Shown here: in pieces, positions 16,219 through 24,416 of the stretch
Position numbering within the stretch: the stretch's first letter is position 1
How the letters are laid out: each line of letters starts with the position of its first letter
NCBI GenBank assembly: GCA_016936555.1
Contig: JAFGXR010000053.1
Coordinates: 1 to 32,673 of the forward strand
DNA from: Spirochaetales bacterium
Lineage (GTDB): Bacteria > Spirochaetota > Spirochaetia > DSM-2461
Direction of reading: 5' to 3'
DNA: 32,673 nucleotides
The notes under the pieces: model-generated
What the model was told of the DNA's origin: nothing
Databases searched by the model: none
What the model saw: only the letters and a program-made list of their open reading frames with translations
Made by a program: the position numbers and the translations under genes

Positions 16219-16945
16219 AGCGGTCCTGACAGTATTTATTCTCTTATTTCTGTCCTCCGGGCTCTTCGCCATGACGGCCTTAGAGGCCCGGAGAAAATAC
16301 GATGGAATTATGTCATCCTGGATCGAAGGCCGCCGGAACGATCTTCAGGCGCTGGCGGAGTTCGGAAATCTCGAAAGGGAACTGGATTCCCTGGGCGACT
16401 CTGTTCAGAAGACGTACTGGATCGCCCGGGTCAGTCTCGCCGTCGGCCAGATCCGGTACTACCGGGACGAGGAGGAGCTCTCTCTCGATGCCCTGGAGAA
16501 AAGCAGGGACCTGGCGGGAGAGGCTGCCGCGGGGGGCGCCGGCGCCGGTGCCTGGAGAATCCAGTCCGAAGCGGGCAGCCTTATCATGATTCAGAAGGGC
16601 GTGGGGTATATCATCACCCATTCCGGTAGGGTTCAGGAACAGGCAGAGAAGGCTCTGTCCCTGGATAGCGGAAACGTCAGAGCGGCGCTTATCGTGGCTC
16701 AGGGGCTGATAAACGCGCCCGCTCTTTTCGGGGGAAACAGGAGAAAGGGACTTGCCGATCTGGAAGCTCTGAGCCTCAGAACCGGGCTCTCCCCCGAGGA
16801 ACGGTTTTTCGTCCTTATGGCTCTGGGCGAAATTTTTGCAAGGGATAAGGAAGGGGAAAAAGCTCTGGGATACTTCAGGAAGATTCTGGAATCCTATCCT
16901 CAAAACAGTCTGGCAAAAATGAGAATTGACAGGATGGCCCGCTGA
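16205..16945 (+). CDS. Exported TPR-like helical protein of the RND operon
   Basis: A 246-residue protein with an N-terminal signal peptide (about 1-22, ending LSSGLFA). The rest is helical, with a C-terminal TPR-like repeat (EERFFVLMALGEIFARDKEGEKALGYFRKIL) and an LFGGNRRKG loop that recalls TPR proteins of the TatT type associated with transport systems. It starts inside the pump gene, so it is translationally coupled. A role as a periplasmic accessory of the RND pump is inferred. I recognise no enzymatic motif. Confidence 0.65.
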   Translation: MQRYKAVLTVFILLFLSSGLFAMTALEARRKYDGIMSSWIEGRRNDLQALAEFGNLERELDSLGDSVQKTYWIARVSLAVGQIRYYRDEEELSLDALEKSRDLAGEAAAGGAGAGAWRIQSEAGSLIMIQKGVGYIITHSGRVQEQAEKALSLDSGNVRAALIVAQGLINAPALFGGNRRKGLADLEALSLRTGLSPEERFFVLMALGEIFARDKEGEKALGYFRKILESYPQNSLAKMRIDRMAR

Positions 16946-17002
16946 CAATATGCTTGATGATTGAATTTGAATTAGTTTTAACAAATATAAAAAGGTGTCA
17001 TT

Positions 17003-18082
17003 ATGAGAAAATTATCAAGCTTTCTGACAATCCTACTCTTCCTGGGGCTGCTCTTTTCCTGCGGCAGGAAAGAGGCTGAGACTCAGGAGAAAACTGTCGC
17101 TCAGACTGAATATCAGGGACAGGGCTGGTCCTCTCCCCACTACCGGGAGGATATGGCAGGAACAGTTCTCAATCTTTACGGAGTGACCGATAAGGTCCGT
17201 CCCATCCTCGATGTATTTACTGAAGATACGGGGATCAAAGTCGAGCATCTCACAATGAAAAACGGAGAGATCCTACAGAGGCTGACCCATGAGGCTGATT
17301 CGGGAATAGTCATTGCCGACCTCTGGTTCACCGGCGGCGCCGACACGTTTATCATAGCGGGGCAGAACGGCCTGCTCCTCTCTTATGAATCTCCTGAAGG
17401 AGCGGCCCTCGACAGCGATATGAAGGATCCCGGTCTCTACTGGTACGGCACATCGCTGACTCTTGTCAACTGGGTTGTCAATAAAGAGTTAGTTGAAGAG
17501 AAGGGGCTGAAAATGCCGGAAATCTGGGATGATCTTCTGCAGCCCGGTCTGAAGGGACAGGTTTCCATGCCCAATCCCGCCTCATCGGGCACAGCCTATA
17601 ATGTTGTCAGTGCTGTTCTCCAGACGAGAGGAGAGGAGAACGGCTGGGCCTACCTGAAAGATCTCATCGGCCAGGTCCCCTTCTTCACAGCCCGCGGAAG
17701 CGACCCCGCCAATATGGTCGTCAACGGAGAAGCCATTGTCGGGATAAACGCAAGCAACGGCGACAGGGAACTGGAAATCAATAATCCCCATATAAAGCTG
17801 GTCTATCCTTCGGACGGAACGGGATGGTGGCCCCAGCCTGCGGCAATTATCAAGGGTACGAAGCACGAAGAGGAAGCAAAGGTTTTTATCGACTGGATCA
17901 TTTCCAGGCGTGGTATGGAAACCGTCGCTTCGTCCCGTTACGCCGCAGTGGCCAGGAAAGATGTCAGAATCCCAGAAGGGATCGAGGATATCACCAGAAT
18001 TTCCCTCTTTCCCACGGATTTTCAGGCCAACGCTCTCGAGAGGGAGGCGATTCTGGCGAAATGGGCTGAATATGTAGAGTAA
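17003..18082 (+). CDS. ABC transporter substrate-binding lipoprotein (Fe3+/phosphonate/sugar-phosphate type)
   Basis: A 359-residue lipoprotein with lipobox LFSC (Cys20). The mature protein has a class II periplasmic binding fold typical of the FbpA/AfuA/PhnS-like group: LNLYGVTDKVRPILDVFTEDTG near the start, DLWFTGGADTFI, NWVVNKELV, PEIWDDLLQPGLKGQVSMPNP, and a C-terminal VFIDWIISRRGME. FbpA-type members bind ferric iron, AfuA hexose phosphates and PhnS 2-aminoethylphosphonate. I see no clear adjacent tyrosine pair typical of ferric binding. An AAGGTG SD precedes the ATG. It begins a five-part importer/phosphoesterase operon; the upstream 57 bases are AT-rich and probably contain its promoter. 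Confidence 0.88.
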   Translation: MRKLSSFLTILLFLGLLFSCGRKEAETQEKTVAQTEYQGQGWSSPHYREDMAGTVLNLYGVTDKVRPILDVFTEDTGIKVEHLTMKNGEILQRLTHEADSGIVIADLWFTGGADTFIIAGQNGLLLSYESPEGAALDSDMKDPGLYWYGTSLTLVNWVVNKELVEEKGLKMPEIWDDLLQPGLKGQVSMPNPASSGTAYNVVSAVLQTRGEENGWAYLKDLIGQVPFFTARGSDPANMVVNGEAIVGINASNGDRELEINNPHIKLVYPSDGTGWWPQPAAIIKGTKHEEEAKVFIDWIISRRGMETVASSRYAAVARKDVRIPEGIEDITRISLFPTDFQANALEREAILAKWAEYVE

Positions 18083-19731
18083 TGGTGAAAGCCGATCCCA
18101 TGAAAGCGGGGTACTACATCCTCGCTTCAGCGCTCTTCTGCTTTACCGCTTTACCGGTTCTCTCCGTTTTCCTCTACGGGCTGTTTCCTCTGTCGGCCCG
18201 TGGAGATCTGGGAAGCATGATTTTCCGGTCTCTTCCCTTTCTGAAGAACAGTATTTTTATCGCCCTGATCGTCACGCCGGCGTCGGTTCTCATCGGACTG
18301 GCTGCAACTCTTGCTGTCCACCGCTTTTCATCGCCACTGAACAGATTTTTCAAGCCGGTCCTTCTTCTCTCTCTGATCCATCCGCCCTTTGTGGGGAGCA
18401 TCGCCTTTATCATGCTCTTCGGGAAAAGAGGTCTGATCACCCATGATCTGCTCCGCCTGGACGTCAGTCCCTACGGCTGGCAGGGGATCGCCCTGCTGCA
18501 GTTTCTGGGAATGGGGTCCATGGCCTATCTCATTATATCCAGTTCGGTAGGGAAGACGAACTCTCATATCGAGGCCGCCGCGAGGAACCTCGGCATTCCG
18601 GAAGGGAAAATATTCCGGGACATCACGCTCAGGACCATGTATCCGGAGCTCTCCTCAGCCGCCATACTGGTCTTCCTGGCGTCGATGGCCGATTTCGGTA
18701 CGCCGTTGATAATAGGCGGTCCCTTTCAGACTCTGGCGTCCGATCTCTACATACAGATTACCGGCCTCTACGATATGCGGTCCGCTTCGGTCTCGGGGAT
18801 CCTTCTTCTCATACCGTGCATCGCTTTGTTCACCTATCAGAGGAGGCTTAACAGGAGGAAGGCCTATTACGCCATGGCCCTGTCGGACGGGTCTATCCGC
18901 TACCGCCATTACAGCCGTCCCGTCAGAGCCGCAGCTCTGACCATCACCCTGCTCTACACCCTTTTCATCTTTTTCAAATACGGTTTTATCTTTGTCGGCG
19001 CCTTTACGGAGCACTGGGGATATGACTACACTCTGACTCTGCGCCATCTGGTCAAAGTTCTGCAGAAAGATCTCTCCCCTTTTGTAAACAGCGTGCAGCT
19101 CGCCTTCTTTACAGCCCTTATGGCCTCAACGGCGGGTGTCTTCCTGAGCTATGCCGTCAAGAGGAAAAAATGGGCTTTTCTCACCCTGTCCGATGTTCTG
19201 GCGACTCTTCCCGCCGCCGTTCCGGGTATCCTGCTCGGGATAGGATATCTGGTGACATTCAAATATCCCGTTCTGGGAATAGGGCGGTTTGTCCTGAAGG
19301 AATTCCCCCCGTTCATTTTACTGGGTACCGGCATCATCATCTACATCATCTGCATTTTCCGCTATATGAATGTGGGGCTCAGAACCGGGTATGCCCTTCT
19401 GGAGCATATCAATCCCAATATCGAGGAAGCCGCGAGAAACCTGGGGCAGAGCGAAAACAGAATCTTTGCGGGAGTCATCATGCCCCTTCTTTCTCCTGCC
19501 TTCCGGACATCGTTTTTTAAAATTTTTTCCACGACCATGACCACACTGGGGGCGATTATTTTTCTCCTCCTTCCCTCCAATAAGGTGGCCGTTCAGTCTA
19601 TATTTCAAATCATAACCAGCAGCGAAAGAGGCGTCGCCGCTTCCATGGCTCTTCTTCTCTCACTGACGACAGCTCTCATGCTCGGTTTCTTCCGGCTGCT
19701 GAATTATCTGGTTACAAAGAAGAGACTATGA
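18082..19731 (+). CDS. ABC transporter permease, two fused permease domains (FbpB-like)
   Basis: A 549-residue inner-membrane protein holding two BPD_transp_1 domains in one chain, as in FbpB/AfuB-type importers. Each half has an EAA loop that contacts the ATPase: EAAARNLGIPEGKIFRD in the first and EEAARNLGQSENRIFAG in the second. About twelve hydrophobic segments are visible. The start ATG overlaps the TAA of the binding-protein gene by one base (TAATG), and the end overlaps the ATPase gene by ATGA, so stoichiometric coupling is expected. Confidence 0.93.
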   Translation: MVKADPMKAGYYILASALFCFTALPVLSVFLYGLFPLSARGDLGSMIFRSLPFLKNSIFIALIVTPASVLIGLAATLAVHRFSSPLNRFFKPVLLLSLIHPPFVGSIAFIMLFGKRGLITHDLLRLDVSPYGWQGIALLQFLGMGSMAYLIISSSVGKTNSHIEAAARNLGIPEGKIFRDITLRTMYPELSSAAILVFLASMADFGTPLIIGGPFQTLASDLYIQITGLYDMRSASVSGILLLIPCIALFTYQRRLNRRKAYYAMALSDGSIRYRHYSRPVRAAALTITLLYTLFIFFKYGFIFVGAFTEHWGYDYTLTLRHLVKVLQKDLSPFVNSVQLAFFTALMASTAGVFLSYAVKRKKWAFLTLSDVLATLPAAVPGILLGIGYLVTFKYPVLGIGRFVLKEFPPFILLGTGIIIYIICIFRYMNVGLRTGYALLEHINPNIEEAARNLGQSENRIFAGVIMPLLSPAFRTSFFKIFSTTMTTLGAIIFLLLPSNKVAVQSIFQIITSSERGVAASMALLLSLTTALMLGFFRLLNYLVTKKRL

Positions 19732-20765
19732 AGAAAATCAAGTTATCCATAAAAAACCTCGAACAGAGCTACGGCGGCATTCCCGTCCTGAAGGGTATTT
19801 CTCTGGACATATACGAAGGCGAAACTCTGGTGGTTCTCGGTCCTTCGGGCTGCGGGAAAACCTCCCTGCTCAAATCGGTGGCCGGCCTGATCCCCGTCGA
19901 GGGGGGTGAGCTGGTTCTCGACGGAAGAAATGTCGCACTTCTTCCGCCCCAGGAGCGGAAGACCGCCATGATTTTTCAGAATTACGCTCTTTTCCCCCAT
20001 ATGACTGTAGGCGAGAATCTGGAGTACGGTCTGAAAGTAAAAGGCCGGAAAGAGGGGAGAAACAGAGAAAAAATAAGGGATACCCTCGCTTTGTTTAAAC
20101 TCGAGGGGCTGGAAGACAGGCCCGTGACGGAACTGAGCGGCGGTCAGCAGCAGAGGGTCGCCATAGGCCGGGCCATGATCATCGGCCCTTCGGTCCTTCT
20201 CTTTGACGAACCGCTGAGCAATCTGGATGAAAATCTGAGAAAACAGATGAGAAATGAGATCCGGAGTCTTCTGCGACAAGCCAACGTCACGAGTCTCTAT
20301 GTTACCCACGACCAGAATGAAGCCCTGGCCATGGCGGACAGAATCGTCATTATGAGGGAGGGGGGCATCGAACAGATCTCCGCTCCCGCGGAACTGCATT
20401 ACAGGCCGGCAAGTGAATATGTGGCCCGTTTCCTCGGCTACGGCAATCTCTTTTCCGGAGAAAGGAGGAACGGCCGCTTTTTTCTCTTCGGGAAGGAGAT
20501 TTCATCGGCGCCGGAAAGCGGAAAGTTCCATACTGTTCTGATCCGCCCGGAAGACATCGGGATCGCGGCTGACGGCGATTCCGATGAAACCTTAGCCGGA
20601 ACGGTTGCCGATATCGAAATCCAGAGCAGTATAATCCGCTATCGTGTTAAAACAGATTTCGGGGATTTCGATGTCTCAATGCTCAATAGCAGAGGCGGGG
20701 CTTTCTATTCCCCCAATGATTCTCTGTATCTCAGGCTGAAAGAGGAGACTTTCCACTACCTATGA
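19728..20765 (+). CDS. ABC transporter ATPase (FbpC/PotA-like)
   Basis: A 345-residue nucleotide-binding subunit. It has Walker A GPSGCGKTS (about residues 38-46), the Q-loop in FQNYALFPHM, the signature LSGGQQQRVAIGRA, Walker B VLLFDEPLSNLD and the switch His in YVTHDQNEA. A C-terminal TOBE-like domain (about 240-345) follows, as in iron, spermidine and phosphonate importers. It overlaps both neighbours by ATGA. The length is normal and no key residue is missing. Confidence 0.96.
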   Translation: MKKIKLSIKNLEQSYGGIPVLKGISLDIYEGETLVVLGPSGCGKTSLLKSVAGLIPVEGGELVLDGRNVALLPPQERKTAMIFQNYALFPHMTVGENLEYGLKVKGRKEGRNREKIRDTLALFKLEGLEDRPVTELSGGQQQRVAIGRAMIIGPSVLLFDEPLSNLDENLRKQMRNEIRSLLRQANVTSLYVTHDQNEALAMADRIVIMREGGIEQISAPAELHYRPASEYVARFLGYGNLFSGERRNGRFFLFGKEISSAPESGKFHTVLIRPEDIGIAADGDSDETLAGTVADIEIQSSIIRYRVKTDFGDFDVSMLNSRGGAFYSPNDSLYLRLKEETFHYL

Positions 20766-21391
20766 TAATCGATCTGCATTTCCATACAGATACCTATTCG
20801 CCGTGCAGCCGGATCCCCCTGGAAAAAGGTCTGGAGCGGGCGGCTTCTCTCGGCCTGGACGCCATCTGCCTGACGGAGCACGATATCTTTCACGGTTACC
20901 GGGATATTCCCCGTCTTGAGAAGCGCTACGGAATCCGGGTTTTCACCGGGGTAGAGATTTTTACCGCACAGGGGGATATTCTCTGTTTCGGTCTCGACCG
21001 TATTCCCGGCGGAACAGTTCAGGCCCGGGATCTGGTGTCCCGGCTGGGGGAGGAGGGAGGCGCTTCCATTGCCGCCCATCCTTTCAGGAATAATGACAGA
21101 GGCGTAAAAGAGCTTATCCTCGATCTCCCGGGGCTTACGGCCGTAGAGGCCTGGAACGGCAATACCGATTATCTAAACAACCTGAAGGCCCATGTCATGG
21201 CGGAATCGGGAGGGATTCCCGTCACGGGGGCCAGCGATTCTCACAGACTTGAAAAAATAGGCTGCTTCGCCACGGAATTCGGAGGGAAGGTGGATACGGA
21301 CAGGGATTTAATTGCGGTTCTCCGGAGCGGGGATTTCAGACCGGTTCGATATGATAATGACACCGGCCGATTTGCTGAAATCCTGAACTAA
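20762..21391 (+). CDS. PHP-domain metal-dependent phosphoesterase
   Basis: A 209-residue protein of the polymerase and histidinol phosphatase (PHP) superfamily. The metal ligands are all visible: DLHFHTD (His6, His8, Asp10), TEHD (His40, Asp41), GVEIF (Glu65), AHPFR (His106) and GASDSH (Asp159, His161). Related enzymes hydrolyse phosphate mono- or diesters of nucleotides, sugars or histidinol phosphate. It overlaps the ATPase gene by ATGA and so belongs to the importer operon. This suggests that the transported substrate is a phosphorylated compound whose phosphate is removed after uptake. That link is inference. Confidence 0.88.
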   Translation: MIIDLHFHTDTYSPCSRIPLEKGLERAASLGLDAICLTEHDIFHGYRDIPRLEKRYGIRVFTGVEIFTAQGDILCFGLDRIPGGTVQARDLVSRLGEEGGASIAAHPFRNNDRGVKELILDLPGLTAVEAWNGNTDYLNNLKAHVMAESGGIPVTGASDSHRLEKIGCFATEFGGKVDTDRDLIAVLRSGDFRPVRYDNDTGRFAEILN

Positions 21392-21630
21392 CAGGACAAT
21401 TCCAGGGAGACGGCCGGATCCGGTTTCACAATGAAGAACCCCCGGGAGAAATCAATTCCGATTTCAGCGATGATCAATGCCAGAGAATCGTTATGTACAT
21501 GCTCCGCTATGGTCTTGATCCCCAGCTTCCTGGAAAAATCCACGATGGTTTCGATCATCAGGCGGGACCCGACGGGATATCGGATCAGTTGATCGCCTTT
21601 GCAATCATGGTGCACGTCAGCCCGCTGTAT
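21388..21630 (-). pseudogene. C-terminal fragment of an EAL-domain (c-di-GMP phosphodiesterase) gene
   Basis: The minus-strand frame reads MIETIVDFSRKLGIKTIAEH, then GIDFSRGFFIVKPDP, matching the end of EAL domains (typically ARxLGIxTIAEGVE, then GxDxxQGYxxxKP). The EVL and catalytic DDFG motifs that lie upstream in intact enzymes are absent. The frame is open back to a TAG at 21631-21633, the stop of the zinc-ribbon ORF. A GTG at 21613-21615 could start translation, but no active domain remains. Its 3' end overlaps the PHP gene stop by four bases. Confidence 0.75.
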
Positions 21631-21852
21631 CTAGCTCGTCATTTTGAAATAAATGATTCTGTTATGTATTCCCGGGGACATGTGAAAGGGCTTATTGGCC
21701 GTGAAACGGGCCCGGCAGAAGGGGCAGCTGATTTCCGCTGGATAACAAACAGTGTGCTTTTTAAAGAATTCACCGCATAAGGGGCATTCGAGTGTATAGG
21801 CGAGGTGACCATGCAATGAAGTGAATTCGATCTCGAAACGATTCTCTTTCAT
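21631..21852 (-). CDS. Small zinc-ribbon protein
   Basis: A 73-residue ORF with CPLC (Cys23, Cys26) and CPFC (Cys43, Cys46), a CxxC-x16-CxxC arrangement that should bind one zinc, plus an extra Cys36. A purine-rich SD-like stretch containing GAGG lies upstream of the ATG. The function is unknown; such proteins are often nucleic-acid or protein adaptors. Its stop codon is followed in the same frame by the EAL fragment, so it could itself be a product of a rearrangement. Confidence 0.5.
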   Translation of the reverse strand: MKENRFEIEFTSLHGHLAYTLECPLCGEFFKKHTVCYPAEISCPFCRARFTANKPFHMSPGIHNRIIYFKMTS

Positions 21853-21924
21853 CTTCTCTTTCCTCTATCGTTGGTTCTATAAATGATATTCATCCCGTTC
21901 AGGAATTCAAGAGCAAATATCTTC

Positions 21925-21953
21925 GTGAAAGTCGCCGGTCTCTTATCTATAAT
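21925..21953 (+). promoter_or_regulatory. Promoter of the GH36 gene
   Basis: A perfect TATAAT (21948-21953) lies 17 bases after GTGAAA (21925-21930), which matches the -35 consensus at four of six positions. The predicted start point is about 15 bases ahead of the SD GAGGG and the ATG at 21975. Confidence 0.6.
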
Positions 21954-21974
21954 TAAGACAGAGAGGGACTTCAT

Positions 21975-23924
21975 ATGAAAAAGCTGACCAGACAGGATCA
22001 CCTGAGCCGTTTTTTTCCGATGGCCAATGTGGAGCTTAAATTCGGTATCAACAGGAAGCGTTTTCCTCTCGGCATCGTCGAGAGCTCGCCGAAAAAGATA
22101 TTCTACCGTAACGAATGGATCGAAGTCGTCTGCGAGAAAAAGTCTATCGACCAGGGGGTCATCTACTCCCTGTCATTGACCAATATCAGCAGCAAGCACA
22201 TCCGGATCACCAGGCTGCGTCTTCCGGCGACCGACGGGATCGACTCCTTTCTGGAGAAGGTGAGCCCCCGGAGGATCTCCTTTCTGAGAAACGGCTACCA
22301 GTCCTGGTCGACAGCCAGAACCTACAGGATTTCGGAAAAGCCTCTGCGCCCCCGTTTCAAGCTCATGTCCCTGGCCACTTCCAATATGGCCAATCTGCCC
22401 TCCAATGTGCCGGGGATGCTCTCTTCCGATATGTATTCGCTTATAACGGATCTGGAAGACGGGCGCACCATGCTGGCCGGCCAGCTTCCCCCTTTCAACC
22501 AGTTCTTCTACATCGTCCTGACGGCCAACTCCCGGAAGGACAGGAGCTTTTTCGAGATGATATACGACTTCGGCAGGCAGATGCTCGAGCCGGGGAAAAA
22601 AGTGAAACTCGACGGGATCATGATCATACAGGGAACCCGTCCCCAGGTGGAGCAGATGTACTTTCACTACATCCGCGAGAAGATGAAAATCCAGCCTTCT
22701 GAAAAAAACTTCAGGGGATGGTGCTCCTGGTATCAGTATTACAATAAGATAACGCCGGAACTCCTTTACAGAAATCTGAAGGCCATAAAAGACCGGGGGA
22801 TGGATTTCGACTTTTTTCAGATCGATGACGGCTATCAGAAGGCTGTCGGCGACTGGCTGGATCAGAGCCCTCCCTTTGAGGGGCGGATGAAGGAGCTGGC
22901 CGATGCGGTCAGGTCGGCGGGCATGAAGCCGGGGATCTGGATCGCGCCGTTTTCCGCCGCCGCCAATTCGGAACTCTTCCGCTTCCATCCCGAATACATA
23001 CTCAAGAATGAATCGGGGAAAAAACTGAAGGCGAGCTACAACCCCTTCTGGAAGTGCTTCTATTACGGAGTCGATGTCACCCATCCCCGCTATGCCGAGT
23101 ATCTGCGGGAGTTTATCGACACCATTGTCAATCAGTGGGGGTTCGAGTATTTAAAATGCGACTTTCTCTTCACTGCCGCTCTGCGGGGGGCTGTCCATCA
23201 CGACCTCTCCCTGTCCAGGGCTTCGGTTATAAAGAAGGGGATGGAGATTATCAGAAACACAGCCGGTCCCGATACGAAGATCATCGGCTGCGGCATGCCC
23301 CTTTCGGCGGGAATCGGATCGGTCGACGCCATGCGGGTCGGCCCCGACACGGGGGATTTCTGGATCCACCACACGGCCAAGCTCGTGCGCACCGGAAGCA
23401 TGTTCGGCGTGCGCAACTCCATGAAGAACTTCATGGTCCGCAGTCCCATGCACAAGCGGCTCTGGCTCAACGATCCGGACTGCATCATGATACGCGATAA
23501 AGGGACGGGACTGAAGCCCGGGGAGAGGCAGTCCCAGATCGATGCCATCGCCCTGTCCGGGGGAATCCTTATCTACTCCGATGATTTTGAAACCCTGTCC
23601 GATAAAGCCCTGGCCGATATGGCCATGATCGATGAAGTCTCGGCCAACTGCTTTGCCGGCCAGGCTATCGCCGTCGACGTTATGGAACAGGAATTGCCGG
23701 AAATCTATTACAACACGGCCGGATATGTGGGGCTTTTCAATTTCTCCTCGACTCTGAGAAGGAGGACCTATGATCTGTCCTCCCTCGGGCTCTATCAGGA
23801 GGGGCGTCTCGAGCTGGAGGATGTGAGAACCGGTGAGGTTATCCCCGCAACGGAAAAGACGGTAATCGAGGGTCTCAGCCACAGGGGATCGCGGCTCTTC
23901 CGGGTAAAAAGCACCGGTTTATAG
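21975..23924 (+). CDS. Alpha-galactosidase, glycoside hydrolase family 36 (clan GH-D)
   Basis: A 649-residue cytoplasmic retaining alpha-galactosidase or related enzyme; no signal peptide is present. An N-terminal beta-sandwich (about 1-235) precedes the (beta/alpha)8 barrel that opens with FRGWCSWYQYY (246-256) and DFFQIDDGYQ (279-288). The catalytic nucleophile is predicted as Asp396 in YLKCDFLF, and the acid/base as Asp458 in RVGPD, the RxxxD element of the clan. A short C-terminal beta domain follows. It would hydrolyse raffinose- or melibiose-type sugars. The gene has its own promoter and a GAGGG SD, and its stop overlaps the convergent GNAT gene by six bases. Confidence 0.88.
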   Translation: MKKLTRQDHLSRFFPMANVELKFGINRKRFPLGIVESSPKKIFYRNEWIEVVCEKKSIDQGVIYSLSLTNISSKHIRITRLRLPATDGIDSFLEKVSPRRISFLRNGYQSWSTARTYRISEKPLRPRFKLMSLATSNMANLPSNVPGMLSSDMYSLITDLEDGRTMLAGQLPPFNQFFYIVLTANSRKDRSFFEMIYDFGRQMLEPGKKVKLDGIMIIQGTRPQVEQMYFHYIREKMKIQPSEKNFRGWCSWYQYYNKITPELLYRNLKAIKDRGMDFDFFQIDDGYQKAVGDWLDQSPPFEGRMKELADAVRSAGMKPGIWIAPFSAAANSELFRFHPEYILKNESGKKLKASYNPFWKCFYYGVDVTHPRYAEYLREFIDTIVNQWGFEYLKCDFLFTAALRGAVHHDLSLSRASVIKKGMEIIRNTAGPDTKIIGCGMPLSAGIGSVDAMRVGPDTGDFWIHHTAKLVRTGSMFGVRNSMKNFMVRSPMHKRLWLNDPDCIMIRDKGTGLKPGERQSQIDAIALSGGILIYSDDFETLSDKALADMAMIDEVSANCFAGQAIAVDVMEQELPEIYYNTAGYVGLFNFSSTLRRRTYDLSSLGLYQEGRLELEDVRTGEVIPATEKTVIEGLSHRGSRLFRVKSTGL

Positions 23925-24416
23925 GCGGCCGAATTCCAGAACCATATGAATATTGCCCGACTCTTCCTCTCCGGTTACGGCGAAACCCGATTTTTCATAA
24001 AAAGCCACGAGCCGCTGTCCCCGGTGATTGATTCTCTCCGTATCGAGCTCTATTCCTTTCCAGCCATCCTTTTTTCCGGCGGAGATCAGGGCTGCAAGGG
24101 TTTTTCTCCCCAGTCCGCTCCCCTGATTCACCGCGGCAAGGGTATCGAGATAAAGAAACCCCGGTTCACCGTCGCGGTAAAGAATCAGAAGAGAGGCGGT
24201 AAGGCCTCCGCGGAAGGTTATCATGGCTTCGAAATCCTCTTTTCCCCCTCTCTCCACCAACTCCTCTTCGGTGTAGAGAAGCTCCGGAGGGAAACAGCGG
24301 ACTTCGGCACTCCGGTAGAGGTCCAGGAGCCGGCGGTCCCAGCTCCGGAAAACCTCTATGGCGAGGTCTCTCTCCGAACGAGCCAGAATGTCCGCCGCCC
24401 TCTCGAGGACCGTCAC
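23919..24416 (-). CDS. GNAT-family N-acetyltransferase, last gene of the PLP/PP-loop/ATP-grasp operon
   Basis: A 165-residue acetyltransferase. The acetyl-CoA pyrophosphate loop is NQGSGLGRKTL (about 116-126), a Q/RxxGxG/A variant, preceded by the beta-strand FLYLDTLAAV and followed by LVAFYEKSGFAV, the typical GNAT end. The substrate is unknown. Its ATG overlaps the ATP-grasp gene by four bases, so it likely modifies the product of that pathway, for instance by N-acetylation for maturation or self-protection, which is inference. The gene converges on the GH36 gene. Confidence 0.88.
   Translation of the reverse strand: MTVLERAADILARSERDLAIEVFRSWDRRLLDLYRSAEVRCFPPELLYTEEELVERGGKEDFEAMITFRGGLTASLLILYRDGEPGFLYLDTLAAVNQGSGLGRKTLAALISAGKKDGWKGIELDTERINHRGQRLVAFYEKSGFAVTGEEESGNIHMVLEFGRL

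Noticed and set aside
22173-23882. Long minus-strand open frames opposite the GH36 gene
   Set aside because: No recognisable domains, low-complexity H/G/R/Q-rich composition, and the GH36 catalytic motifs are on the plus strand.
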